Origin: Streptomyces sp. GESEQ-35
GTDB taxonomy: Bacteria > Actinomycetota > Actinomycetes > Streptomycetales > Streptomycetaceae
Length of the DNA: 64,000 bases
Assembly (NCBI RefSeq): GCF_017948485.1
Contig: NZ_JAFFSX010000004.1
Location: 372,001-436,000 of the forward strand
Direction: 5' to 3'
The notes beneath the pieces were generated by a model that had not been told where the DNA came from, made no database searches, and saw only the letters and a list, made by a program, of their open reading frames with translations. This document shows positions 55,065 through 62,732 of this stretch, in pieces. The position numbers were made by a program, and so were the translations under genes. Within the stretch, counting starts at the first letter, position 1, and each line of letters begins with the position of its first letter.

Positions 55065-55946
55065 CTACGGCAACACACCGGCGTGCGCCGGATCGAGCAA
55101 CGGCGCCATCAGATCGCCATAGTCCTGCAACCGGGGCCCGAGGTCACCCGCGGTGAAGGCCAGCCGCCCAGGCGCCCCGCACTGCTCGACCTCCTCCCAC
55201 GTCACCGGCGCCGACACCAGCGGCTGGGCCCGCGCCCGCAGGGTGTAGGGCGTGGCCGTGGTCTTCCGCGCAGCGTTCTGGCTCCAGTCGACGAACACCT
55301 TCCCGGGCCGCAGGCTCTTCGTCATCCGGTGCACGACCAGCCGGGGCAACGCCCGCTCCGCCTCCATGGCGAGCTCCTTGGCGTACTCGGAGACCTGCTC
55401 GGACGACGCGGACCGGACGGCCGCCAGCAGATGCAGCCCCTTCGCCCCGGACGTCTTCGGGTGCGCCTCGATCCCGTCCGCCGCGAGCCGGTCCCGCAGC
55501 CACAGGGCGACCTCACAGCACTCCACGACCGTCGCCGGCGCCCCCGGATCAAGGTCGAACACCAGCCGGTCCGCCTCGCCGGGCGCCCCGATCAGCCACT
55601 GCGGGGTGTGGAACTCGGTGACCAGATTGGCGGCCCACATCAGACTCGCCAGATCCTGCACGAACACCATCCGGGCCGGCCCCTCCACCCTGGGCACCTC
55701 GGCGGTGGTGACCCACTCGGGGGTGCCCGGCGGGACGTTCTTGGTGAAGAACACCTGCCCGTCGGGCCCGTCCGGATACCGCAGGAACGACACGGGCCGG
55801 TCGCGCAGATGCGGCAGCAGTACGTCGGCGATGGTCGCGTAGTAGTGCAGTACCTCGCCCTTGGTGAACCCGGCGGCCGGATACAGCACCTTCTCAAGAT
55901 TGCTGAGCGCGACGCGCCGCCCTTCCACCTCGGTGATGGGTGCCAT
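55065..55946 (-). CDS. Stand-alone LigD-type polymerase (primase-polymerase)
   Basis: A 293-aa archaeo-eukaryotic primase-like polymerase as found in LigD. It fills gaps and adds ribonucleotides during non-homologous end joining. SNLEKVLYPAAGFTKGEVLHYY opens the family; metal-binding Asp131 and Asp133 lie in VFDLDPG, HPKTSGAKGLHLL is conserved, and the third Asp is in VFVDWSQN. No ligase or phosphoesterase domain is fused, so the enzyme must act with separately encoded partners and Ku. It lies 26 bp after the ketosynthase gene on the same strand. Confidence 0.92.
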   Translation of the reverse strand: MAPITEVEGRRVALSNLEKVLYPAAGFTKGEVLHYYATIADVLLPHLRDRPVSFLRYPDGPDGQVFFTKNVPPGTPEWVTTAEVPRVEGPARMVFVQDLASLMWAANLVTEFHTPQWLIGAPGEADRLVFDLDPGAPATVVECCEVALWLRDRLAADGIEAHPKTSGAKGLHLLAAVRSASSEQVSEYAKELAMEAERALPRLVVHRMTKSLRPGKVFVDWSQNAARKTTATPYTLRARAQPLVSAPVTWEEVEQCGAPGRLAFTAGDLGPRLQDYGDLMAPLLDPAHAGVLP

Positions 55947-55972
55947 ACGACGAGTCTCTCTGCTGGCAACCC

Positions 55973-57745
55973 CTACGGCATCCTGCGCAGCGCCAGCACC
56001 GCGTTGTGCCCCCCGAACCCGAACGAATTGCTCAGCACCAGATCCCCGTCCTGAGGCAGCTCCCGCGGCGCACCCCGTACGAGATCAAGTCCGACCGCGT
56101 CGTCCACCTCGGCGCACCCCACCGTCGGCGGGACCACCCCGTGATGCAGCGTGAGCGCGGCGGCCACGGCCTCGACCCCGCCCGCGGCGCCCTGGAGATG
56201 CCCGAGGTGCCCCTTCAGGGCGGTGACCGGCACGGACCGCCGACCCAGCACGGCGTCCAGCGCGCCCGCCTCGGCGAGGTCCCCGTCCACCGTGGCGGTC
56301 GCGTGCGCGTTCACGTGCACGATGTCGACGACATGGCCGCCCGCGTCCCGCACCGCCCGCCGCAGCGCCAGCGCGACGCCGCCCCCGGACGGGTCGGGCG
56401 CGGCCATGTGGTGGGCGTCGGCGGACAGCCCCCACCCGGCTGCCTCGCAGTAGATCCGCGCCCCACGGGCCCGGGCGTGCTCCTCGGACTCCAGGACGAG
56501 CAGCCCCGCCCCCTCGCCGTTCACGAACCCGTCCCGGTCCTTGGCGAACGGCCGCGACGGCGACCCGTCGGACAGGTCCCCCGAGGCCAGCGCCCGCATC
56601 GCGGCGAAGGACGCCATGATCGCCGGCGTGACGACCGCTTCGGCGCCGCCCGCGAGGGCGAGGTCGACGCGGCCGTACCGTATGCGGTCGATCGCCTGTC
56701 CGATCGCCTCGGTCCCGGACGCGCACGCGCTGGTCACGGTGCGGGCCTCGCCGGTGATGTGCAGATCGAGGGAGACCTGGGAGGCGGCCTGCGAGGGCAC
56801 GGTCATCGGTGTGGTGAGCGGCGAGACCGCGCGCGGCCCCTTGTCCCGCAGTTTCCGGTCGCCGCCGACGAGCACGGAGGCGTCGCCGAGGATGGCGCCG
56901 AGGCTCACCCCGACCCGCTCGGGATCGAGCCCGCTCTGACGGGTGCCGCCCTCGGTGAACCCGGCGTCCGCCCACGCCTCCCGCGCGGCCAGCACCGCGA
57001 ACTGCGCGGCCCGGTTCATCCGCCGCGCCGCCGGCCGGGGCAGCAAGCCGGCCGGATCCACCGGCACCGTCCCGGCGACCCGCACCGGCAGCTCCGCGAA
57101 CTCCTCGCCGTCCAGCTCCCGTATCCCGTGCCGCCCGTCGAGCAGCCCCCGCCACAGCTCGCCCACCCCGACCCCGAGCGGTGTGACCGCCCCGAGCCCG
57201 GTGACGACGACACGTCGCGGCACGGGGACGGACGCCTGCGCCGCCGGCCGCGGGTGATGCCGTACGACGTTCCCCGCACGGTCGGCCTCCCCGGCCCACT
57301 GCCGCACCTCGGCGTCGGACGCGGTCCCGCCCGTGGCCGCGTCGAGATCCCGGTGCCAGACACCCCAGCGCCGTACGTACGTCACCTCGGCCGCCCGCGG
57401 ATCGACGGCCCGCAGTGAGCTCACCCGGTCGCCGTCCCGGAACTCGACGGTGTCGAGCCGCGGCGAGGACAGACTGGGCACCGCGTCGACGTCCATGCGC
57501 CGGCAGGCGACGGTCACCCGCCGGTCACGGCCGAGGACTTCGTCGTGGTCCGTGCCGCCGAGCGGTGGCCGCAGCGCCAGCCGGATCGTCTCCGGCGACT
57601 CGGGCAGCGTGTGCAGCACGACGTACCACCGCTGCTCGTCCGCGTCCCGTGGGGAGAGGGCGACGAGGTCGCCGGGGATGACCTCGGCGGCGGTAACTGT
57701 GTGGGGATCGATGGGGACTTCCGACGTCCCGGGCGAATGGGACAT
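55973..57745 (-). CDS. Beta-ketoacyl-ACP synthase with unusual 175-residue N-terminal extension
   Basis: A 590-aa protein. Residues 177-590 are a KAS II/FabF-like thiolase-fold condensing enzyme with the full triad: Cys341 (TSACASGTEA), His481 (VNAHATATVDGD) and His516 (KGHLGHLQGAAGG). RRVVVTGLGAVTPLG (177-191) is the canonical start of the family. The first 175 residues are extra: a beta-rich segment (VIPGDLVALSPRDADEQRWY) and a Trp/Arg-rich piece (YVRRWGVWHRDLD). I do not recognise this domain. No ACP, malonyltransferase or reductase gene is near, so it is not part of a visible PKS/FAS cluster. The ATG at 57745 follows GGAG at 11 nt. Confidence 0.88.
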   Translation of the reverse strand: MSHSPGTSEVPIDPHTVTAAEVIPGDLVALSPRDADEQRWYVVLHTLPESPETIRLALRPPLGGTDHDEVLGRDRRVTVACRRMDVDAVPSLSSPRLDTVEFRDGDRVSSLRAVDPRAAEVTYVRRWGVWHRDLDAATGGTASDAEVRQWAGEADRAGNVVRHHPRPAAQASVPVPRRVVVTGLGAVTPLGVGVGELWRGLLDGRHGIRELDGEEFAELPVRVAGTVPVDPAGLLPRPAARRMNRAAQFAVLAAREAWADAGFTEGGTRQSGLDPERVGVSLGAILGDASVLVGGDRKLRDKGPRAVSPLTTPMTVPSQAASQVSLDLHITGEARTVTSACASGTEAIGQAIDRIRYGRVDLALAGGAEAVVTPAIMASFAAMRALASGDLSDGSPSRPFAKDRDGFVNGEGAGLLVLESEEHARARGARIYCEAAGWGLSADAHHMAAPDPSGGGVALALRRAVRDAGGHVVDIVHVNAHATATVDGDLAEAGALDAVLGRRSVPVTALKGHLGHLQGAAGGVEAVAAALTLHHGVVPPTVGCAEVDDAVGLDLVRGAPRELPQDGDLVLSNSFGFGGHNAVLALRRMP

Positions 57746-58173
57746 ATGGGTACACGCTCCGTTGGTCCGAACTGTCTTGCTCCGAGCCGTCCCGAGTGAA
57801 CTGGATGCATGTCTGAAATGCCATGGTTGAAAGGGGAACTTGCCCCGTTTCTTACGTCTTGCAAACGTGACTCCGGGTCGGGTTTTCCTCAACTCGCCGC
57901 GAAATCACCTGGGTTGTTCGCCGCGACTTATGCCGATCTGTGTGGAACGTCACAACCGCTAACGATCACCGGCCGTGTTCCAGGCCCGCCCGGTCCCCCG
58001 AATGCCTCAGTCGAGGTAACCCGCTCACTCCGGTGGCCGTTTGAGGGCAGTACTCCCCTTGAATCAAGGAGCTCTCATGACATCCGTGCCGGCGGTGATC
58101 CCACCCTTTGGGGCGCTGCCGAACCGGGTGTTGCGCAGAGCTGCTGACCGGCCGACGAACCACCGAGAGCCCC
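57746..58173. other. 428-bp divergent intergenic region with repeat fragment
   Basis: More AT-rich than its flanks. GGGG-AACTTG-CCCC (57833-57846) lies in a larger imperfect palindrome and could be an operator for the ketosynthase gene. At 58102-58125 there is a fragment of the dispersed repeat (CCCTTTGGGGCGCTGCCGAA). A 112-codon open frame on the plus strand lacks a ribosome site and family features, so I did not call it. Confidence 0.55.
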
Positions 58174-59145
58174 ATGAAACTCACCTCCGTGGTCATCAGC
58201 CACAACGTCGCCGCCTATCTCCCCGACTGCCTGGGCTCGCTGCGCAGGAACACCGCCCCGGACATCGAGTACGTCTTCGTCGACGACCGCTCCACCGACG
58301 GCTCCCGCGCCCTGCTGGAGCAGGCCGTCGCCCGCCTTCCCAACAGCCGGCTCATCGTCCACCCGGAGAACCGGGGCGCCTCCGCCGCCCGCAACACCGG
58401 GATCGACGTGGCACGCGGCGAGTACGTCACCTTCCTCGACGGCGACGACTGGCTGGCGCCCGGCTACTACCCGCGGCTCGCCGAGGCCTGCACCCGGCTC
58501 GCCGTCGACTTCGTCCGCGTCGACCATCTGCGCGCCCAGGGCAGGAAGCGCACGTTGCAAAGGGCGCCCGAGAGCAGGCGCGGGGTGCCGATCCCGTCCG
58601 TCGAGGGCATCGGCGAGGAGAACCGGGAGACCATGGCCGACTACGTCAACGCGTGGTCGGGCGGCTTCCGTAGCGGGCTGCGGGACAGCGGGCTGCTGTA
58701 CTTCGACACCTCGCTGCGGACCTGCGAGGACCGGCTGTGGAACTGGCGGCTGCATCTGCACACCCGGTCGTTCGCGGTGGTGGGCCTCGCCGGTCTCTTC
58801 TACCGCAGGGACGTCGGCGGCTCCCTCACCAGCGTCGGTGACGACCGGCAGCTCGACTTCCTCCCGGCCTCGCAGCGGATCATCGAGGAGGCCGTCACCC
58901 ACTGCACGGTCCGCAGGGTGCACCGCAAGGCCGTACGGACCCTGCTCGGTCTGACGCACTTCCACCTCAAGCGGACCGACCGGCTCGACAAGCGGGTGGC
59001 CAGACAGTTCCCCGGGCGGTACCGGGCCCTGGCCGCGTCCCTGCCGCAGGACCTGCTGGGCGAGGTCCTCGACGCCATGGACGAACAGCGCCGATCCGAC
59101 CTGACCGCCCTCTACCGTCCGAGGAAGACCGCGTGCCCCCGATGA
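58174..59145 (+). CDS. Family 2 glycosyltransferase
   Basis: A 323-aa GT-A-fold glycosyltransferase. SVVISHNVAAYLPDCLGSL opens the family, the nucleotide-sugar Asp pair is in VFVDDRSTDGS, and the D-x-D site is in TFLDGDDWLAPGYY. NRGASAARNTG and CEDRLWNWR are also typical. The DGDDW form is common in teichoic-acid and capsule polymerases. The ATG has only a weak GAGAG upstream. It overlaps the next gene (polysialyltransferase-like) by 13 nt, suggesting a wall-glycan operon. Donor sugar unknown. Confidence 0.9.
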   Translation: MKLTSVVISHNVAAYLPDCLGSLRRNTAPDIEYVFVDDRSTDGSRALLEQAVARLPNSRLIVHPENRGASAARNTGIDVARGEYVTFLDGDDWLAPGYYPRLAEACTRLAVDFVRVDHLRAQGRKRTLQRAPESRRGVPIPSVEGIGEENRETMADYVNAWSGGFRSGLRDSGLLYFDTSLRTCEDRLWNWRLHLHTRSFAVVGLAGLFYRRDVGGSLTSVGDDRQLDFLPASQRIIEEAVTHCTVRRVHRKAVRTLLGLTHFHLKRTDRLDKRVARQFPGRYRALAASLPQDLLGEVLDAMDEQRRSDLTALYRPRKTACPR

Positions 59146-60533
59146 ACGTCCCCGTTCCCACGGAGCCCCGTGATCCCGTCCCGGTCCAGCTCGTCGAAGC
59201 CTCCACGCTCTACGGCCTCGCCACCGTCTGCTCGGCCGTCGCACAGGGCCTGCTGCCGCTCGCGGAGGGCGGCCGGCGGCTCCTGGTGACGTCCACCAAC
59301 ACCAACGTCCCCGAGGCCCAGCCCCCGTGGCAGGAACTGCCCGGCTTCGCTCACCTGACGACGTACTTCGACGCGGTCGTCTCCTGGAACGACACGATCT
59401 TCCCCAACCACCCCTCGGTCTGGTCGCCCCGCCCCGAGGACCGCCAGCTGTTCGAGCAGGCGCTGCGCCGCTCCTGGGGAATCGCCCCTGACGCCCCCGT
59501 CGAGCTGGTCGCCGAGTCGGTCCAGGCCCCGCCCTCGCTCACCCTGGCCCGCGTCTTCGCCGACGCGACCCTGCACGTCTACGCCGACGGCCTGATGAGC
59601 TACGGACCCCTGCGCACCCGCCTGGAACAACAGATCCTGCGCCGCGTCGGCCGGTTCGTCTACCCGGCACTCGTCCCCGGTCTGCGCCCGCACCTGCTCG
59701 ACGAGTGGCCCGGCGCCGAGCACCACCCGCTGCCCCCGGACGCCCTGCGCCGCACGCTCGCCGTCCTGACCGACGCGGCCAAGGACGAACTGGAGGCGGT
59801 CCGTGAACTGCCCCGGGGCGGCGCCCTGTTGCTGGGTCAGTACCTGGCCGAGGCGGGCATCCTCAGCGCCGCCGAGGAGGACGCCCTGCACGCGGACATG
59901 GTGCGCGAGGCGGTAAGGGGCGGTGCCGAGGCCATCCTCTTCAAGCCCCATCCCAGCGCACCCCGCCGGCACGCCGAGGCCCTCCGCAGGGAAGCCGCAC
60001 GCGCCGGCGTCACCCTGCACGTCGTCGACCTCCCGGTCCTCGCCGAGGTGCTCTACGAACGCCTGCGCCCGGATGTCGTCCTCGGCTGCTTCTCCACCGC
60101 CCTGTTCACCGCCAACACCGTGTACGGGATCCCCGCCGTGCGCATCGGCACGGAGCTGATCCTGCGCCGCCTCAAACCGTACGAGAACAGCAATCGCATC
60201 CCGCTGGTGATCGCCGACAGCGTGCTGCCCGGGCCCGGAGCCGTCGAGGCAGGGGCCGAGGTGCAGCGGCTGGTCGCCACCGTCGCGTTCTGCATGCAGC
60301 CCATCGCCTACGCCCATCTGCGCCCCACCGCCGAGGAGCTGCTGTCCGCCGGGCACGCCGGGGCCGTCGCCGGCCGGTACATGGGGCTGCTCCGGCTGAC
60401 CAGACTGCACCTGCCGGGCCGGCTCCCGGCGCCGTGGCTGCTGCTGCCGCTGGCGAGGACACCGTTCATCCGCCGGCATCGCGCGACGCTCGCCCGGGCG
60501 GCGCGCAGCGCGCGCGGGGCGGTGGGCCGGTGA
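59133..60533 (+). CDS. Polysialyltransferase-like glycosyltransferase
   Basis: A 466-aa protein of the bacterial polysialyltransferase-type (alpha-2,8) family. ILFKPHPSAPRRH is the H-P motif of the CMP-sugar site, and VLGCFSTALFTANTVYG the second Ser/Thr-Ala motif. The GTG start follows AGGA at 8 nt and lies inside the end of the GT2 gene. In Streptomyces walls, Kdn-containing teichulosonic acids are known, so a sialic-acid-like polymer is a reasonable but unproven product. Its TGA overlaps the AftA-like start. Confidence 0.85.
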   Translation: MPPMNVPVPTEPRDPVPVQLVEASTLYGLATVCSAVAQGLLPLAEGGRRLLVTSTNTNVPEAQPPWQELPGFAHLTTYFDAVVSWNDTIFPNHPSVWSPRPEDRQLFEQALRRSWGIAPDAPVELVAESVQAPPSLTLARVFADATLHVYADGLMSYGPLRTRLEQQILRRVGRFVYPALVPGLRPHLLDEWPGAEHHPLPPDALRRTLAVLTDAAKDELEAVRELPRGGALLLGQYLAEAGILSAAEEDALHADMVREAVRGGAEAILFKPHPSAPRRHAEALRREAARAGVTLHVVDLPVLAEVLYERLRPDVVLGCFSTALFTANTVYGIPAVRIGTELILRRLKPYENSNRIPLVIADSVLPGPGAVEAGAEVQRLVATVAFCMQPIAYAHLRPTAEELLSAGHAGAVAGRYMGLLRLTRLHLPGRLPAPWLLLPLARTPFIRRHRATLARAARSARGAVGR

Positions 60534-60640
60534 CCGCCCGCCGGGAAGGGGTGGAGGAGTCGCGGGGTGGCGGGCCGGTGACCGCTGGTCAGGAAGGGTT
60601 TCGGGAAGCGCGGGACGGCGGGCCGGTGACTGCGGTTGCG
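60524..60640 (+). repeat. 48-bp tandem repeat spanning the AftA-like start
   Basis: GGGCCGGTGAC recurs at 60524, 60572 and 60620, period 48 bp (16 codons). The first two units align along most of their length; the third matches only about the first 17 bp. Each unit carries an in-frame GTG. Confidence 0.85.
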
Positions 60641-62605
60641 CCCCGTATCGGCGGGCAGGGATCGCCGCGGCGTCCCGCCCCGTCCACCGCACCGCCGCGG
60701 ACGGGGCGGCGACGGCCCACCGCGGGCCGATTCGCCGTCGAACTCGTCCTCGGGACGGGCATCGCGCTCTCGGTGAGCCTCGGTATCCAGTACGCCGTTC
60801 CGAGGCTTCCGCTGCCCGAGCCGTCCCTGCTGCCGACCGTCCTGACCACGGCGAGCACGGCGGCAGTGGTGGCGCTCCTCGTGCTGTCGGCGCTGTGGTC
60901 CGGGCGGGGCGGCATGGCCGTACGCGGGCTCGTCCACTGGTCCGGCTATGCGCTGGTCGCCGCGCTGCCCACCCTCCTCGTCGCCGTCCCGCTGCACGGC
61001 ACCCGCTGGTTCCTCGGCGGGCTCGCCTCGGACAACCAGTTCCGCGTCGAGTACCTCACGCGCTTCACCGACTCGCCCGCCCTGGCCGACTTCGCCTACC
61101 GGGATCTGCCGCCGCTGTACCCGCCCGGCTGGTTCTGGACCGGCGGCCGGATCGCCGCGCAGCTGGGCTGGGACTCGTGGGCCGCCTTCAAGCCGCTGTC
61201 CATCACCTCGGCCGCGCTCGCCGCCGCGGTGGCGCTGGCGCTGTGGCGGCTGCTGGTCCCGTCACGGATCGCCGTGGCACTGGCGGCGGCGACCGCGATG
61301 GCCGCCTTCGTCGAGCCGTCCCTCGGCGTCCGCGAGCCGTACGCCTGGCTGGTCGGCTCCGCCCTGGTGCCGCTCACGGTGATCGCGCTGAAGCTGCTGC
61401 GGGAGCCCGCCGTCCGCCCGTGGCCGCTGCTGGCGTTCGGCGTCGCGGTGGGCGCGGCCGTGCTGACGTACACGATGCTCGCCGCCTTCTGGGTGTGCAC
61501 GCTCACCGCGATGGTGGTGGTCCTGCTGCTGCGCAGTCCGCGGCGTTGGCGCACTCTGCCGGCGCGGGTCGCGCTGGCGGGGATCGCGGCGGCACCGTCG
61601 GCGGCCGTGGTCCTGCTGCCGTACGAACTGGCCGCACACGCCGCCGGCGGGTCGCCGTCGACGACGGCGCTGAAGTTCCTCCCGTACCAGCAGCTGACGT
61701 ATCTGCTGCCGATGACGGAGATCGGGCCGGGCGGACTGCTGTGCCTGGCCGGGACCGTCTGGCTGGTCGTCCGCTGCCGGACCCAGCCCGTGGCCGCGGG
61801 CCTGCTCGCGCTGGTCGCCGGATGCTACGCCTGGTGCGTGCTGTCGCAGCTGGCCATCCTGGCCGGCACCACGCTCCTTTCCTTCCGCGTCCACCCGGTA
61901 CTGCTCGTCGCGCTGTACTGCGCCGGCGTCCTCGCCCTGTGGGACCTGGTGCGGACGGTGCGCAACCGCCGCCCCGCGCACGCCCGGACGGTCACCCTGA
62001 CCGTTGCCGCCGTCGCGGCGGTCTTCGCCGTCGCCGCCGCCCAGAACGCGCAGAGCGCGCTGGGCCGGGAGGTCGACCTCGCCTACCGCCAGAGCTACCC
62101 CCTGGACAACGGCACCGCCCCCTCCCGCACGGCGCGCGTGAAGCACCCCGGCACCGAGGACCTGTGGATCCGCCCCCTGGTCCGTGCGATCGCCCGCGGC
62201 ACCGGCAAGCGGCCGAGCGACCTGACCCTCCTGACGGACCATCACCGGCTGCTGTCCGTCGAGCCCTACTGGACGTACCTCGCCATGACGCCCGGCTACT
62301 CCAACCCCCAGGCGCTGCACGAGAAACGCAACCGGGAGGTACGGCACTGGCTCGCCGCCCGGGACGCGGACGACTTCGCGCGACGGCTGGACTCAGGGCC
62401 CTTTCCGGCGCCGGACGTGTTCGTCCTGCGGCAGACCGACACCGGCTACGGCCTCTTCCTGCATCGCCACAACTTCCCCCGCGTCCCGGTGACCCGGTCC
62501 GCGCAGGTCGTCTTCCCGGTGGAGTTCTTCCCGCCGGAGCGCTTCCTGCGCCAGGACGTCGGGCCGTACACCGTCATCACGCGGTACGGCGCCTGGTCCG
62601 GGTGA
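60530..62605 (+). CDS. AftA-like arabinofuranosyltransferase (GT-C membrane enzyme)
   Basis: A 691-aa polytopic protein if translated from GTG 60530, which overlaps the previous stop. In-frame GTGs at 60578 and 60626 are equal alternatives. About twelve helices fill residues 60-520. The catalytic loop ASDNQFRVEYLTRFTDSPAL and AYRDLPPLYPPGWFWTGGRI match AftA (galactan 5-O-arabinofuranosyltransferase), which adds the first arabinose from decaprenyl-phosphoarabinose in mycobacteria. Streptomyces lack arabinogalactan, so the real acceptor is presumably another wall glycan. The C-terminal 180 residues form an extracytoplasmic domain. Operon partners are two glycosyltransferases. Confidence 0.85.
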   Translation: MTARREGVEESRGGGPVTAGQEGFREARDGGPVTAVAPRIGGQGSPRRPAPSTAPPRTGRRRPTAGRFAVELVLGTGIALSVSLGIQYAVPRLPLPEPSLLPTVLTTASTAAVVALLVLSALWSGRGGMAVRGLVHWSGYALVAALPTLLVAVPLHGTRWFLGGLASDNQFRVEYLTRFTDSPALADFAYRDLPPLYPPGWFWTGGRIAAQLGWDSWAAFKPLSITSAALAAAVALALWRLLVPSRIAVALAAATAMAAFVEPSLGVREPYAWLVGSALVPLTVIALKLLREPAVRPWPLLAFGVAVGAAVLTYTMLAAFWVCTLTAMVVVLLLRSPRRWRTLPARVALAGIAAAPSAAVVLLPYELAAHAAGGSPSTTALKFLPYQQLTYLLPMTEIGPGGLLCLAGTVWLVVRCRTQPVAAGLLALVAGCYAWCVLSQLAILAGTTLLSFRVHPVLLVALYCAGVLALWDLVRTVRNRRPAHARTVTLTVAAVAAVFAVAAAQNAQSALGREVDLAYRQSYPLDNGTAPSRTARVKHPGTEDLWIRPLVRAIARGTGKRPSDLTLLTDHHRLLSVEPYWTYLAMTPGYSNPQALHEKRNREVRHWLAARDADDFARRLDSGPFPAPDVFVLRQTDTGYGLFLHRHNFPRVPVTRSAQVVFPVEFFPPERFLRQDVGPYTVITRYGAWSG

Positions 62606-62658
62606 TCGAGGGGCCTCGCCGTGCAGGGCCAAGCTGTTAAAGAAGCGTCAAGGGCCGG

Positions 62659-62732
62659 TAGGGTTCGCTGCGGTGTGCCGGGAAGTCTGGTCGGCGAGTA
62701 CAGGAGCAGTCCGTCTTCCGATCGGTGGCACA
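62659..62732 (+). promoter_or_regulatory. Structured leader RNA upstream of the ArsB/NhaD-like gene
   Basis: The -10 box TAGGGT (62659-62664), with TTAAAG 16 bp upstream, predicts a transcript starting near 62671. The leader then folds as two nested stems: GTGCC (62675-62679) with GGCAC (62727-62731), and GGAAG (62681-62685) with CTTCC (62715-62719), enclosing 29 nt. The outer stem ends one base before the GTG start codon and includes the only purine-rich ribosome-site candidate (GGTGG). This is the layout of a translation-controlling riboswitch or protein-binding leader. I cannot match it to a named RNA class. Confidence 0.6.

Noticed and set aside
57809..58147. 112-codon plus-strand open frame in the ketosynthase/GT2 gap
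   Set aside because: No ribosome site, mixed codon bias, overlaps the repeat fragment, no recognisable family.
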